DNA of 64,000 nt from Candidatus Gastranaerophilales bacterium. GTDB lineage: Bacteria > Cyanobacteriota > Vampirovibrionia > Gastranaerophilales > JAILCC01. A model generated the notes under the pieces. It was not told where the DNA came from. It saw only the letters and a program-made list of their open reading frames with translations, and did not search any database. A program made the position numbers and the translations under genes. Shown here piece by piece: positions 26,994 to 35,449 of the stretch (positions are counted from its first letter, which is position 1; every line of letters starts with the position of its first letter). The DNA is taken from the NCBI GenBank assembly GCA_028696075.1, contig JAQVHS010000001.1, positions 60,827-124,826 on the forward strand. The letters are read 5' to 3'.

Positions 26994-28340
26994 ATGAAAC
27001 GAGTTATTTTTACATTTCTGATTTTATTATTTTGCGCGGGCTTCGGGTGCAAGGCTTGGGCTTTGAACGCCCAATTGCTTGAAAATACCATAAATTCCAA
27101 TCCTGTATCAAAATCTTCCATTGTGTCGGTTAGTGTGCGCAACCTTCAGACAGGAGGAATTTTGTACCAAAAAAACTCCTCTGTGCTTGCAAGACCTGCC
27201 TCTACTTTGAAATTTTTCACAAGTGCCGCGGCTTTAGATTTTTTGGGGTTGGATTATAAATTCATAACAGGCTTTTGGAAAGATGCAAACACTACCTACT
27301 TAAAAGTTTCCGGCGACCCGCTTTTTGACGAATCCAATATGTTTTATATCATCTCGCAGCTGCTTGCCAACAACTACAAAACAACTAAGGATTTTGTCAT
27401 CGACGATACTATTATTGACAAAATTCCGTACGGAGTAGGGTGGTACGCCGATGACAACGCAAGCGGATTTTTTCCGCAAATGAGTCCTTATATAATCAAC
27501 AGAAATTTATTTTGCGTAAGAGCCGAAATAGTCAAAAATAAAATAATACCTTCTTTTTGCAGCACATACCACGAGCCGACTATTGTAAGGTTAAAAGTTT
27601 CTCAAACGGACTATTATAATATAAGCAGAGACCCTTTTAGCAAAAGAGCGGCTGTTATTGAGGGTGAAATTTCACAAAATACCGAGTTTAAAATCCCTGC
27701 CCTTAATACGGAAGAAATGTTCAAATCCTATTTTTTCAAAACTTTACAGCATTTTAACCTTGCCGTTAACCCCATGATTAAATATGAAAAAACGCCGAGA
27801 TTTTCCTATGAGTTATCGAGCATATACCACACCGTTAAAGAAGTTCTGTATGCGATAAATAAACGCAGTGATAATCTGGCGGCGGAAATACTGTTGAAGC
27901 ATTTAGGTGCTGTATCAAGCGGACAAACAGGCTCTACAAAAAACGGGCTTGAGCGCTTCAAACTATTTTATCAAGATTTAGGGGTTTACACAGAAGGAAT
28001 AATAGTTGCCGACGCATCAGGAGCTTCTATGAACAATTTACTGACCTCTGATTGGCAGACAAAAGCGCTTTGTGCCATTTCAAAAACAAAATATTTTAAC
28101 GAGTTAAAAAGTTCTATGGCAACACCTTCCGATGGAACTTTCTCCGGACGCTTAGGTGAACTTGACGGCAAATTAAATGTTAAAACCGGCACCCTTTCCA
28201 ATACAAGTACTGTTGCAGGCTACATTACAACACAGGACGGAGAGCAGCTGGCTTTTTCCATTATGCTTGATAATTTGCCCGAAGGGGCAAAACCGAAGGA
28301 ATTCGAAAATAATTTAATCAGAGCCATATATTCCGAGTAA
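26994..28340 (+). CDS. dacB: D-alanyl-D-alanine carboxypeptidase/endopeptidase (PBP4, S13)
   Basis: Periplasmic class-C penicillin-binding protein of 448 residues that trims or cleaves peptidoglycan cross-links. I start it at ATG 26994, which gives a clean signal peptide (RVIFTFLILLFCAGFGCKAWA). Catalytic motifs: S70-T-L-K73 in ARPASTLKFF; SDN in NKRSDNLAAEILLKHLG; KTG in LNVKTGTLSNTSTVAGY. GASMNNLLT is another conserved S13 block. The large insert between the first two motifs is normal for S13. The frame is open further upstream to 26892, but that would run through the rplY terminator. Confidence 0.93.
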   Translation: MKRVIFTFLILLFCAGFGCKAWALNAQLLENTINSNPVSKSSIVSVSVRNLQTGGILYQKNSSVLARPASTLKFFTSAAALDFLGLDYKFITGFWKDANTTYLKVSGDPLFDESNMFYIISQLLANNYKTTKDFVIDDTIIDKIPYGVGWYADDNASGFFPQMSPYIINRNLFCVRAEIVKNKIIPSFCSTYHEPTIVRLKVSQTDYYNISRDPFSKRAAVIEGEISQNTEFKIPALNTEEMFKSYFFKTLQHFNLAVNPMIKYEKTPRFSYELSSIYHTVKEVLYAINKRSDNLAAEILLKHLGAVSSGQTGSTKNGLERFKLFYQDLGVYTEGIIVADASGASMNNLLTSDWQTKALCAISKTKYFNELKSSMATPSDGTFSGRLGELDGKLNVKTGTLSNTSTVAGYITTQDGEQLAFSIMLDNLPEGAKPKEFENNLIRAIYSE

Positions 28341-28452
28341 ATTTATGTGTTCATATTGAAGCCGGAGTTTTATTTGATTTTTCTTTTTAAGTTTAAGCCT
28401 AAAAGCTTGTAAATTTAATGCCAAAATTCAAAAAACTTGTTAAAATCTAAAT

Positions 28453-29331
28453 ATGGATTATTCGAGATATTGTAAAAAATATGTTCCTTATCTGTTTGTT
28501 GCACCTGCTTTGATTATGCTTGCGGTGTTTTTTTTCTTACCGTTTTTTGAGAGTTTTTACATAAGCCTGCTTGATTATTCAAAAGACATTTACAACCCTG
28601 TTTTTGTAGGCATTGGCAATTACATCAAGCTTTTTCACTCTCCAATGTTTTATAAAACGTTGATTAATACGGTGATTTATTTGGTTGTTGCAGTACCGCT
28701 ATTGGTGGTTTTACCGTTGATAATTGCGGTTGTTATTAACCAAAAACTCAGGCTCATTAATTTTTATAAGGTTTCTATTTACTTGCCCGTTATAGTCTCT
28801 ATAGTTGTTGCGGGGATTGCCTGGAAGTGGCTTTATGCCGACAACGGGATTTTGAACTATCTGTTGTCTTTTTTCGGAGTGCATAAGATAGGATTTCTCA
28901 CCGACCCCAAATATGCCTTGTACAGCGTCATAGCCGTTACTGTCTGGAAAGGGCTGGGATATTATATGATGATATACCTGGCAGCGTTGACAAGCGTGCC
29001 TCAGGATTTGTATGAGGCGGCAGATATCGACGGAGCATCACTGTTGCAAAAACATTTCGCCGTAACTGTTCCGCATTTGCTTCCTGCTATTGCGCTTGTT
29101 ACGATTATAAGCTCAATCAGCGCAATGAAAGTCTTTGTTGAAATATTCATTATGACGCAGGGCGGTCCTTTGAACTCCAGTATGACCATTGTTTATTATA
29201 TTTATCAAAAAGGGTTTGAAAACCTTGATTTAGGCTATGCTTCCGCCGTAGGTATTGTGCTGATGGCTATTATAATGCTGATTTCGGTATTTAATATTAA
29301 AAAAATAGAAGGGCAGGCTTTTAATGGATAG
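28453..29331 (+). CDS. sugar ABC transporter permease, MalF/UgpA type
   Basis: Inner-membrane permease of 292 residues with six hydrophobic segments. The EAA loop that contacts the ATPase is EAADIDGASLLQKHFAVTVPHLLPA, typical of CUT1 sugar importers. The N-terminal YLFVAPALIMLAVFFFLPFFESFYISL is the usual start of UgpA-like proteins. It overlaps the next permease gene by 8 bp. The ATG has no Shine-Dalgarno sequence, but TGTTAAAAT (extended -10, hexamer 28441-28446) ends 6 nt upstream. The substrate cannot be inferred, and the binding protein and ATPase are not in the window. Confidence 0.93.
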   Translation: MDYSRYCKKYVPYLFVAPALIMLAVFFFLPFFESFYISLLDYSKDIYNPVFVGIGNYIKLFHSPMFYKTLINTVIYLVVAVPLLVVLPLIIAVVINQKLRLINFYKVSIYLPVIVSIVVAGIAWKWLYADNGILNYLLSFFGVHKIGFLTDPKYALYSVIAVTVWKGLGYYMMIYLAALTSVPQDLYEAADIDGASLLQKHFAVTVPHLLPAIALVTIISSISAMKVFVEIFIMTQGGPLNSSMTIVYYIYQKGFENLDLGYASAVGIVLMAIIMLISVFNIKKIEGQAFNG

Positions 29332-30166
29332 AATAATCAAAAAACTTGCCAGCCATATTTTCTTAATTTTGATGGTCATAATTTCCGTAGGACCTTTCCT
29401 ATGGTTGATTTCTACTGCATTGAAATCCCCGGGAGAAAATATTTTTGCATATCCGCCCCAATTTATCCCTCAAAAAATCACTTTTGACAACTTTATCGGA
29501 GCCTGGAACCAAATACCTTTTATGGGCTATATCATAAACAGCACTATTGTTGCTGTTGCTACGATTGTATTGAATCTTTTATTTGCTTCTTTGGCAGGTT
29601 ACCCTTTGGCAAAGATGGAATTTAAAGGCAAGGACTATGTATTTTTTGCAATGCTTGCCACTTTGATGATTCCGTTTCAGGTTATTATGATTCCGTTGTA
29701 TTTGCTCGTTTTGAGGTTAAATTTGGTCGACAGCGCCTCTAATATTGCAGGATTTTTGGGGTTAATTTTGCCTTTTGGGGTTAGTGCATTCGGAATTTTA
29801 CTTATGAGGCAAGCTTTTATGGCTATACCCAAAGAACTCGAGGAGGCAGCCATTATTGACGGCTGCAATGTTTTTCAAATTTGGTTCAGAGTGCTATTGC
29901 CGCTGGTAAAACCCTCTTTGGCGACTCTTGCTATCTTCACTTTTGTAGGGTGCTGGGGTGAATTTTTGTGGCCGAGCATTGTACTTACCAAGCAGGAAAT
30001 GTTCACTCTGCCTGTAGGGCTGAACTATTTACAGGGGTTTTTCAGCTCTAATTGGCGGTTTATTTCAGCCGGCGCCATTATTTCCATTGTTCCGATTCTA
30101 ATTTTCTTTCTGGCATTACAAAAATATTTCATCGGCGGTCAGACCCAAGGCGCTGTCAAAGGATAA
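29324..30166 (+). CDS. sugar ABC transporter permease, MalG/UgpE type
   Basis: Second permease of the pair, 280 residues. ISVGPFLWLISTALKSPGEN is the characteristic MalG/UgpE N-terminus, and EEAAIIDGCNVFQIWFRVLLPLVKPS the EAA loop. The end QKYFIGGQTQGAVKG is the conserved C-terminal tail of the family. It forms a heterodimeric channel with the preceding gene (8-bp overlap). In similar genomes a shared multi-sugar ATPase (MsmK-like) encoded elsewhere often energises such pairs; that is inference here. Confidence 0.93.
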   Translation: MDRIIKKLASHIFLILMVIISVGPFLWLISTALKSPGENIFAYPPQFIPQKITFDNFIGAWNQIPFMGYIINSTIVAVATIVLNLLFASLAGYPLAKMEFKGKDYVFFAMLATLMIPFQVIMIPLYLLVLRLNLVDSASNIAGFLGLILPFGVSAFGILLMRQAFMAIPKELEEAAIIDGCNVFQIWFRVLLPLVKPSLATLAIFTFVGCWGEFLWPSIVLTKQEMFTLPVGLNYLQGFFSSNWRFISAGAIISIVPILIFFLALQKYFIGGQTQGAVKG

Positions 30167-30278
30167 ACAGAATATTTGTAAAGCTTAAAATTATACCCGA
30201 TTGTACTATTTTAAATTTAAAATTCATGGTAGAGTGGGTACATTAAATTATTTTTGTAAAATGTATAAGGAGTAATTC

Positions 30279-31217
30279 ATGAAAAAGTTTTTCACTACCG
30301 TTTTAGCTATGAGTATATTTTGGGCGGTTCAAAATACCTGTGATGCAAAAATCCCTTTCTTTCACTTTAAAAAGCCAACGGAAGTAAATCAAATAATTGA
30401 ATCTCAAAAACCTACGGGCGCAGCTGTTCCTGTAGATACCCAAAAACCTGCCCAAGAAGAGGCACAACCTTGTGAAACCGAAAAAAGCCAGCCTTGTGAT
30501 ATTAAAACCCCCTGCAAATGCGACAAAAAATCAGAAGTTTGTCCTCCTTGCGCTGTGAAACCTGTTTGCAACTGCGGCAAAACCCCTTGTGATTGTGATA
30601 AAAAATCACCCTGCGATATTAATAAACCTTGTCCTTGCAGCAAAACCCCTTGCGACTGTGATAAAAAATCACCCTGCGGCATTAATAAACCTTGTCCTTA
30701 CGGCAAAACCCCTTGCGACTGTGATAAAAAATCACCCTGCGACATTAATAAACCTTGTCCTTACGGCAAAACCCCTTGTGATTGTAATAAAAAATCACCC
30801 TGCGATGCAGCAAAATGTCCCTGCAATAAAGAAGCTGTAAAAAATTATTTTTGCGAAGCGGATAAGATGTTATGCCTGACTGCCGAACAAAAACTGCAAG
30901 CTATTAAAATAAGAGAAGAAGGTAGCGTTAAAATGCGTCCTCTTATTGAGCAATACCGGGCTAAAAAAATAGAGATTAAAAAACTTAAATGTTGTGAAAT
31001 GGAACAATCTGAAAAAACCAAACAATTAAAAGCTCTTAAAAAAGATAGTCAATCTGTCAAAAAACAAATGAAAAAAGTCAGAAAACAAACCGAAAAAGAA
31101 TTTAAGGCTATTTTAACAAAAGAACAAAAAATCACTTACAAAGAAATTCAAAAAGCCAGAAAAGCAAAAATTAAAGAAATGAAAGCCAGACAAAAAGAAG
31201 GCTGCGGCCGTAAATAA
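30279..31217 (+). CDS. exported Cys-rich repeat protein with Spy/CpxP-like domain
   Basis: Secreted protein of 312 residues: signal peptide MKKFFTTVLAMSIFWAVQNTCDA, a Pro/Gln linker, then a Cys-rich zone (about 60-185) built on a 21-residue unit KTPCDCDKKSPCDINKPCP repeated four times. The C-terminal part (about 195-312) is a charged helical domain with two LTxxQ motifs, LTAEQKLQAIKI and LTKEQKITYKEI, the hallmark of the periplasmic Spy/CpxP/ZraP chaperone-metal-sensor group. The Cys count suggests metal binding or a dense disulphide network. AAGGAG precedes the start and a strong terminator follows. Joining a Cys-repeat to a Spy-like helix is not an arrangement I know. Confidence 0.8.
   Translation: MKKFFTTVLAMSIFWAVQNTCDAKIPFFHFKKPTEVNQIIESQKPTGAAVPVDTQKPAQEEAQPCETEKSQPCDIKTPCKCDKKSEVCPPCAVKPVCNCGKTPCDCDKKSPCDINKPCPCSKTPCDCDKKSPCGINKPCPYGKTPCDCDKKSPCDINKPCPYGKTPCDCNKKSPCDAAKCPCNKEAVKNYFCEADKMLCLTAEQKLQAIKIREEGSVKMRPLIEQYRAKKIEIKKLKCCEMEQSEKTKQLKALKKDSQSVKKQMKKVRKQTEKEFKAILTKEQKITYKEIQKARKAKIKEMKARQKEGCGRK
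30576..30827 (+). repeat. 63-bp in-frame tandem repeat, four units
   Basis: Units start at 30576, 30639, 30702 and 30765, an exact 63-bp period encoding 21 residues with five or six Cys. Units 1-3 are nearly identical at DNA level and the fourth decays after its first half. The near-identity indicates recent expansion by replication slippage or unequal crossing-over. Confidence 0.9.
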
Positions 31218-31236
31218 TTAATAATTTCATATAATA

Positions 31237-31262
31237 AAAAGCCGGCTAACGCCGGCTTTTTT
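31237..31262 (+). terminator. Rho-independent terminator after the Cys-rich gene
   Basis: A 10-bp perfect stem AAAAGCCGGC/GCCGGCTTTT with a TAAC loop and a T tail. It isolates the Cys-rich gene from the rhamnose operon that begins at 31354. Confidence 0.9.
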
Positions 31263-31353
31263 GTACCTTTGTAAAAAGTCTGTAAAAAACCGAACTTACC
31301 CTTATTTTTATAGTAAAATTAAATGGTAAAGAGCTTAAGGATAGTTTTGCAAT

Positions 31354-31917
31354 ATGCCATTTGAATTTGTAAATACGGAACTTGAGGGAGTTATTCTTAT
31401 AAAGCCGAAAGTTTTCGGTGACGAAAGAGGATTTTTCCTTGAAAGTTATAAAAAAAGCGACTTTCAAAAAGCGGGTATTAACGCGGAATTCAATCAGGAC
31501 AATCATTCTAAATCCACCAAAGGCGTCCTTAGAGGATTGCATTTTCAAGAAAATCCTTATGCACAGGCAAAGTTAGTCAGATGCATAAGAGGAAACGTGT
31601 TTGATGTTGCCGTAGATATAAGGAAGGGTTCTGCCGATTACCTTAAATGGGTTGGTTTTGAACTGTCTGAGGAAAACAAAAGTATGCTTTTCATACCCGA
31701 GGGTTTTGCGCATGGTTTTCTTGTTCTTTCTGATGAAGCTGAATTAGCTTATAAAGCTTCTAACGAATTCAATTTAGAGTCAGACGGCGGCATCCGCTGG
31801 GATGACCCCGATATAAACATAACTTGGGGAATTGATTTTGACCCTGTTGTTTCCCAAAAAGATGCGGCTTTACCGTTTGCTAAAGATTCTATTCACAATT
31901 TTAAATATAAGGAGTAA
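31354..31917 (+). CDS. rfbC: dTDP-4-dehydrorhamnose 3,5-epimerase
   Basis: Third step of dTDP-L-rhamnose synthesis, a cupin epimerase of 187 residues. GVILIKPKVFGDERGFFLESYKKSDF, QDNHSKSTKGVLRGLHFQ (catalytic His in RGLHFQ), KLVRCIRGNVFDVAVDIRKGS and IPEGFAHGFLVLSDEAE are all present. AAGGA precedes the start. It leads the order rfbC-rfbB-rfbD-rfbA, with 3 bp to rfbB. The product feeds O-antigen or another surface polysaccharide. Confidence 0.96.
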   Translation: MPFEFVNTELEGVILIKPKVFGDERGFFLESYKKSDFQKAGINAEFNQDNHSKSTKGVLRGLHFQENPYAQAKLVRCIRGNVFDVAVDIRKGSADYLKWVGFELSEENKSMLFIPEGFAHGFLVLSDEAELAYKASNEFNLESDGGIRWDDPDINITWGIDFDPVVSQKDAALPFAKDSIHNFKYKE

Positions 31918-31920
31918 TTT

Positions 31921-32907
31921 ATGCGTATACTGGTTACCGGCGGAGCCGGATTTATAGGAAGTTGCTTTGTAAGGCAAATGCTTACCACTCACCCTGATTA
32001 TAAAATCATTAACCTTGATGCTCTTACTTATGCAGGCAATATAGAAAATCTTGATGATGTTAAAACCAACCCTAACTATAAATTCGTACACGGTGATATT
32101 TGTGATAAAAAATTAGTTTTAGAATTAATGCATGACGTTGATGTTTGTGTAAATTTTGCGGCAGAAAGCCACGTTGACAGAAGTATTACAGGACCCGAGA
32201 TTTTTATAGAAACAAATATAAAAGGCACTTTAAATCTTCTTCAAGCGGCTAAAGAAGCAAAAGTTGAACGTTATTTGCAGGTTTCTACCGATGAAGTTTA
32301 CGGCAGCCTGGGCAAGACGGGTTACTTTACTGAACAAACCCCTATAGCCCCTAACAGTCCTTATTCCTCAAGCAAAGCCGGGGCAGATTTACTTGTCAGA
32401 GCTTATTTTGAAACTTATGGTATGCCTGTTCTTACAACACGCTGCTCCAATAACTACGGTCCTTATCAATACCCCGAAAAGTTAATCCCGTTCTTCATAG
32501 GCAATTTGCTAAATGATAAAAAAGTTCCCGTTTACGGAGACGGCTTAAATGTAAGGGATTGGCTGTATGTTTATGACCATTGCAGCGCTATTGACCGTGT
32601 CTTACACCGGGGCAAAGCCGGCGAAGTTTACAACATAGGCGGTAATAACGAAAAAACCAACATGGAAATCACCCGCATTTTATTGAGCGCTATGAACAAA
32701 AACGAAAGCTCAATACAATATGTTGAAGACAGGTTAGGACATGACAGAAGATATGCCATTGACAGCTCTAAAATTCAAAATGAACTCGGGTGGTCGCCTT
32801 CCGTTACTTTTGAAGAAGGTATTCAATTAACCATTAACTGGTATTTGAACAATCAGGACTGGATTAAATCCATTGAAGCTAAAAAATCCGCTATGGCTGT
32901 GAATTAA
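31921..32907 (+). CDS. rfbB: dTDP-glucose 4,6-dehydratase
   Basis: Extended short-chain dehydrogenase of 328 residues, second step of dTDP-rhamnose synthesis. The NAD-binding loop is VTGGAGFIGSCFV. The catalytic tract includes VSTDEVYGSLG (Asp-Glu pair) and YSSSKAGADLLVRAY (the YxxxK Tyr and Lys), followed by NNYGPYQYPEKLIPFFI and RDWLYVYDHC. Length and motifs are standard. GGAG lies 5 nt before the start. Confidence 0.96.
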   Translation: MRILVTGGAGFIGSCFVRQMLTTHPDYKIINLDALTYAGNIENLDDVKTNPNYKFVHGDICDKKLVLELMHDVDVCVNFAAESHVDRSITGPEIFIETNIKGTLNLLQAAKEAKVERYLQVSTDEVYGSLGKTGYFTEQTPIAPNSPYSSSKAGADLLVRAYFETYGMPVLTTRCSNNYGPYQYPEKLIPFFIGNLLNDKKVPVYGDGLNVRDWLYVYDHCSAIDRVLHRGKAGEVYNIGGNNEKTNMEITRILLSAMNKNESSIQYVEDRLGHDRRYAIDSSKIQNELGWSPSVTFEEGIQLTINWYLNNQDWIKSIEAKKSAMAVN

Positions 32908-32917
32908 GGAGTTTTTG

Positions 32918-33760
32918 ATGTCCGAAGCTAAGTTACCGCAAAAAATTCTTGTAACAGGCGCAAATGGCATGTTAGGCAAGGATTTGTGTCCTGCTCTTGA
33001 AGCAGAAGGCTTTGAGGTTATAAAAACCGATATTGATAATCTTGATATTACCGATTTAACCCAAGTTGAAGAGTTTTTTGCAAATAATACTCCTGATTTT
33101 ATTGTCCATTGCGCCGCTTATACTAATGTTGACGGCGCGGAAGAAAATCCGGAATTAGCCGAAAAAATAAATGTTCTGGGTTCCAAAAACATTGCCCTTC
33201 AGGCGAAAAAATACGATATCCCTATTTTAGCCGTCAGTACGGATTATGTTTTTGACGGCAGAGGTTTAAGACCTTACGAGCCCACAGATAAGCCTGATCC
33301 TCAAAGTGTTTACGGCGCTACAAAATTAGGCGGAGAACTTGCAGTTAAAGAGCAGACTAAAAAGTATTTCATCGCCAGAACAAGCTGGTTATATGGCATT
33401 CATGGCAAAAACTTTGTAGAAACAATGATTGCTTTGGCGCAAAAAATGCCCGAACTTAAAGTTGTAGACGACCAAATAGGCTGCCCTACCTGGACTATGG
33501 AGCTTGCCAACGGCATTATAAAAATCATCAGGGAACAAAAACCTTACGGTATTTACCATATTTGCGGTTCAGGATTTACAAGCTGGTACGGTTTTGCAAA
33601 AAAAATCTTTGAACTTGCAAGAATGTATGTTAACCTTAAACCATGTACTACAGAAGAGTTTCCCCGCCCTGCAAAACGTCCCGCTTACTCGGTTATGGAC
33701 AATAACAATATTTGCAGACATTGGGAAGAAGCGCTTGAAGATTATATGAAATTAAGATAG
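32918..33760 (+). CDS. rfbD: dTDP-4-dehydrorhamnose reductase
   Basis: Last step of dTDP-L-rhamnose synthesis, a NADPH-dependent reductase of 280 residues. I start it at ATG 32918, with AAGGAG 7 nt upstream; a TTG one codon earlier is less likely. ILVTGANGMLGKDLCPALE is the cofactor loop, and DGAEENPELAEKINVLGSKNIA, VSTDYVFDGRGLRPYEPTD and YGATKLGGELAV carry the active-site residues. The C-terminal RPAKRPAYSVMDN is typical of RfbD. Confidence 0.96.
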   Translation: MSEAKLPQKILVTGANGMLGKDLCPALEAEGFEVIKTDIDNLDITDLTQVEEFFANNTPDFIVHCAAYTNVDGAEENPELAEKINVLGSKNIALQAKKYDIPILAVSTDYVFDGRGLRPYEPTDKPDPQSVYGATKLGGELAVKEQTKKYFIARTSWLYGIHGKNFVETMIALAQKMPELKVVDDQIGCPTWTMELANGIIKIIREQKPYGIYHICGSGFTSWYGFAKKIFELARMYVNLKPCTTEEFPRPAKRPAYSVMDNNNICRHWEEALEDYMKLR

Positions 33761-33769
33761 GAGTTGCAA

Positions 33770-34636
33770 ATGAAAGGAATTGTTTTAGCAGGTGGTTCGG
33801 GAACAAGACTTTATCCTTCTACAATAGCTGTTTCTAAACAAATTTTGCCTGTATATGATAAACCTATGATTTATCACCCTGTTTCTGTACTTATGCTTGC
33901 AGGGATTAAAGATATTCTTATTATTTCTACTCCGCACGATTTACCTCATTTTGAAAAACTTTTGGGTACAGGCAAACAATTCGGTGTAAAGTTTACCTAC
34001 GCTGAGCAGCCAAGCCCCGATGGTTTGGCGCAGGCGTTTATTATAGGTGAAAATTTTATCGGCAATGATAACGTTGCTATGGTTTTAGGTGATAATATTT
34101 TTTACGGCGTAGGCTTTTCTAAACTATTGGCAGAAGCTGCGCAAAGGCAGGAAGGAGCAACCGTTTTCGGTTATTACGTCAAAGACCCTGAACGCTTCGG
34201 GGTTGTAGAATTTGATGAAAGCGGCAAAGCAATTTCACTTGAAGAAAAACCTAAAGCCCCCAAGTCCAACTACGCTGTTACGGGATTATACTTCTACGAC
34301 AATAAAGTTGTAGAATATGCCAAAGCCCAAAAACCTTCCGCAAGAGGCGAACTTGAAATCACGGATTTGAACAATACATATTTAAATCAGGGTAAGCTAA
34401 ACGTTGAGCTTTTAGGCCGTGGCTTTGCCTGGCTTGATACAGGTACACATACTTCTCTTCTTGAAGCAAGCCAGTTTGTCCGCACAATTGAAAATAACCA
34501 AGGCATCAAAATAGCCTGCCTTGAAGAAGTTGCGCTTAGAAAAGGGTTCTTAACGAAAAAAGAAATTTTAGAATTTGCCGCACCGTTCAAAAACAACGAA
34601 TATTACAACTATGTCCGCTCCTGCGTAAGTAAGTAA
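33770..34636 (+). CDS. rfbA: glucose-1-phosphate thymidylyltransferase
   Basis: First step of dTDP-rhamnose synthesis, a nucleotidyltransferase of 288 residues from ATG 33770 (AGGAG upstream). [18 protein letters not shown] is the nucleotide loop, [25 protein letters not shown] follows, and VLGDNIFYG holds the metal-binding Asp. [19 protein letters not shown] and [18 protein letters not shown] complete it. Next comes tlyA after 6 bp, so sugar and RNA-modification genes share one transcript. Confidence 0.96.
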   Translation: MKGIVLAGGSGTRLYPSTIAVSKQILPVYDKPMIYHPVSVLMLAGIKDILIISTPHDLPHFEKLLGTGKQFGVKFTYAEQPSPDGLAQAFIIGENFIGNDNVAMVLGDNIFYGVGFSKLLAEAAQRQEGATVFGYYVKDPERFGVVEFDESGKAISLEEKPKAPKSNYAVTGLYFYDNKVVEYAKAQKPSARGELEITDLNNTYLNQGKLNVELLGRGFAWLDTGTHTSLLEASQFVRTIENNQGIKIACLEEVALRKGFLTKKEILEFAAPFKNNEYYNYVRSCVSK

Positions 34637-34642
34637 AAAATT

Positions 34643-35449
34643 ATGGCTGGCAAAGAACGGTTAGATAAAATTTTAGTTGATTTAGGGCTTGTTGAAACAA
34701 AATCCAAGGCACAATCTTTGATTATGTCGGGTGATGTTTTGGTCAACAACGAAAAAATAACCAAACCGGGACAGGGATTTGCTAATCCTTTAGAGCTTGA
34801 TATAGTTGTAAAAACTATGCCTTACGTCAGCAGAGGCGGCTTTAAGCTTGAAAAAGCATTAAAAGAATTCGCTATAAATCCTGCAGGCAAAATTTGTCTT
34901 GATGCCGGTGCTTCTACAGGCGGCTTTACCGATTGTATGCTTCAAAACAATGCAAAATTTATTTATGCGGTTGATGTCGGTTACGGGCAGATTGCCTGGA
35001 AAATCAGGCAAAATCCCAAGGTTAAAGTTATTGAGCGTACCAATATTAAAAACTGTGAGTTAAACGATATTTTTGACAATCCGGATGATGAAAAGTGTGA
35101 TTTTTGCGCGATGGACTTGTCTTTTATATCAATTACAAAGGTTTTGAGAAATATAAGAAGGTTTTTAAAAGATGAGTTTGCAATTGTATGCCTGATAAAG
35201 CCTCAATTTGAGGCAGGAAGGGAAAGTATCGGCAAAAACGGTGTGGTTACGGATAAAAAAGTACATTTGGAAGTTATTAAAAATATCGTACAATTTGCTT
35301 ATGAAAACAAACTTTATCCCCAAAAGCTTACTTTTTCACCAATTAAAGGTCCCAAGGGAAATATAGAATATCTTATTTACTTAACAAATAATGAAAATAA
35401 TATTTTAGATGATAAAATACTAGAAGTAATAGAGAAAGTAGAACTGTAG
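34643..35449 (+). CDS. tlyA: TlyA-family rRNA 2'-O-methyltransferase
   Basis: Protein of 268 residues with an N-terminal S4 RNA-binding domain (RLDKILVDLGLVETKSKAQSLIMSGDVLVN) and an FtsJ/RrmJ-type methyltransferase domain: SRGGFKLEKALKEF, CLDAGASTGGFTDCML (SAM loop), DVGYGQIAWKI, CDFCAMDLSFISI and LIKPQFEAGRE. TlyA proteins methylate ribose in 16S/23S rRNA, and some are also described as haemolysins, a role I would not infer here. Its stop shares one base with the nadK start, as in the common tlyA-nadK-recN cluster. Confidence 0.93.
   Translation: MAGKERLDKILVDLGLVETKSKAQSLIMSGDVLVNNEKITKPGQGFANPLELDIVVKTMPYVSRGGFKLEKALKEFAINPAGKICLDAGASTGGFTDCMLQNNAKFIYAVDVGYGQIAWKIRQNPKVKVIERTNIKNCELNDIFDNPDDEKCDFCAMDLSFISITKVLRNIRRFLKDEFAIVCLIKPQFEAGRESIGKNGVVTDKKVHLEVIKNIVQFAYENKLYPQKLTFSPIKGPKGNIEYLIYLTNNENNILDDKILEVIEKVEL

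Noticed and set aside
30404..30840. Antisense and shifted frames over the Cys-rich gene
   Set aside because: They are shadows of the 63-bp repeat; only the plus frame has signal peptide, ribosome site and terminator.
34643..35449. Haemolysin function for the TlyA protein
   Set aside because: The S4 plus methyltransferase architecture and the nadK-recN neighbours favour rRNA methylation.
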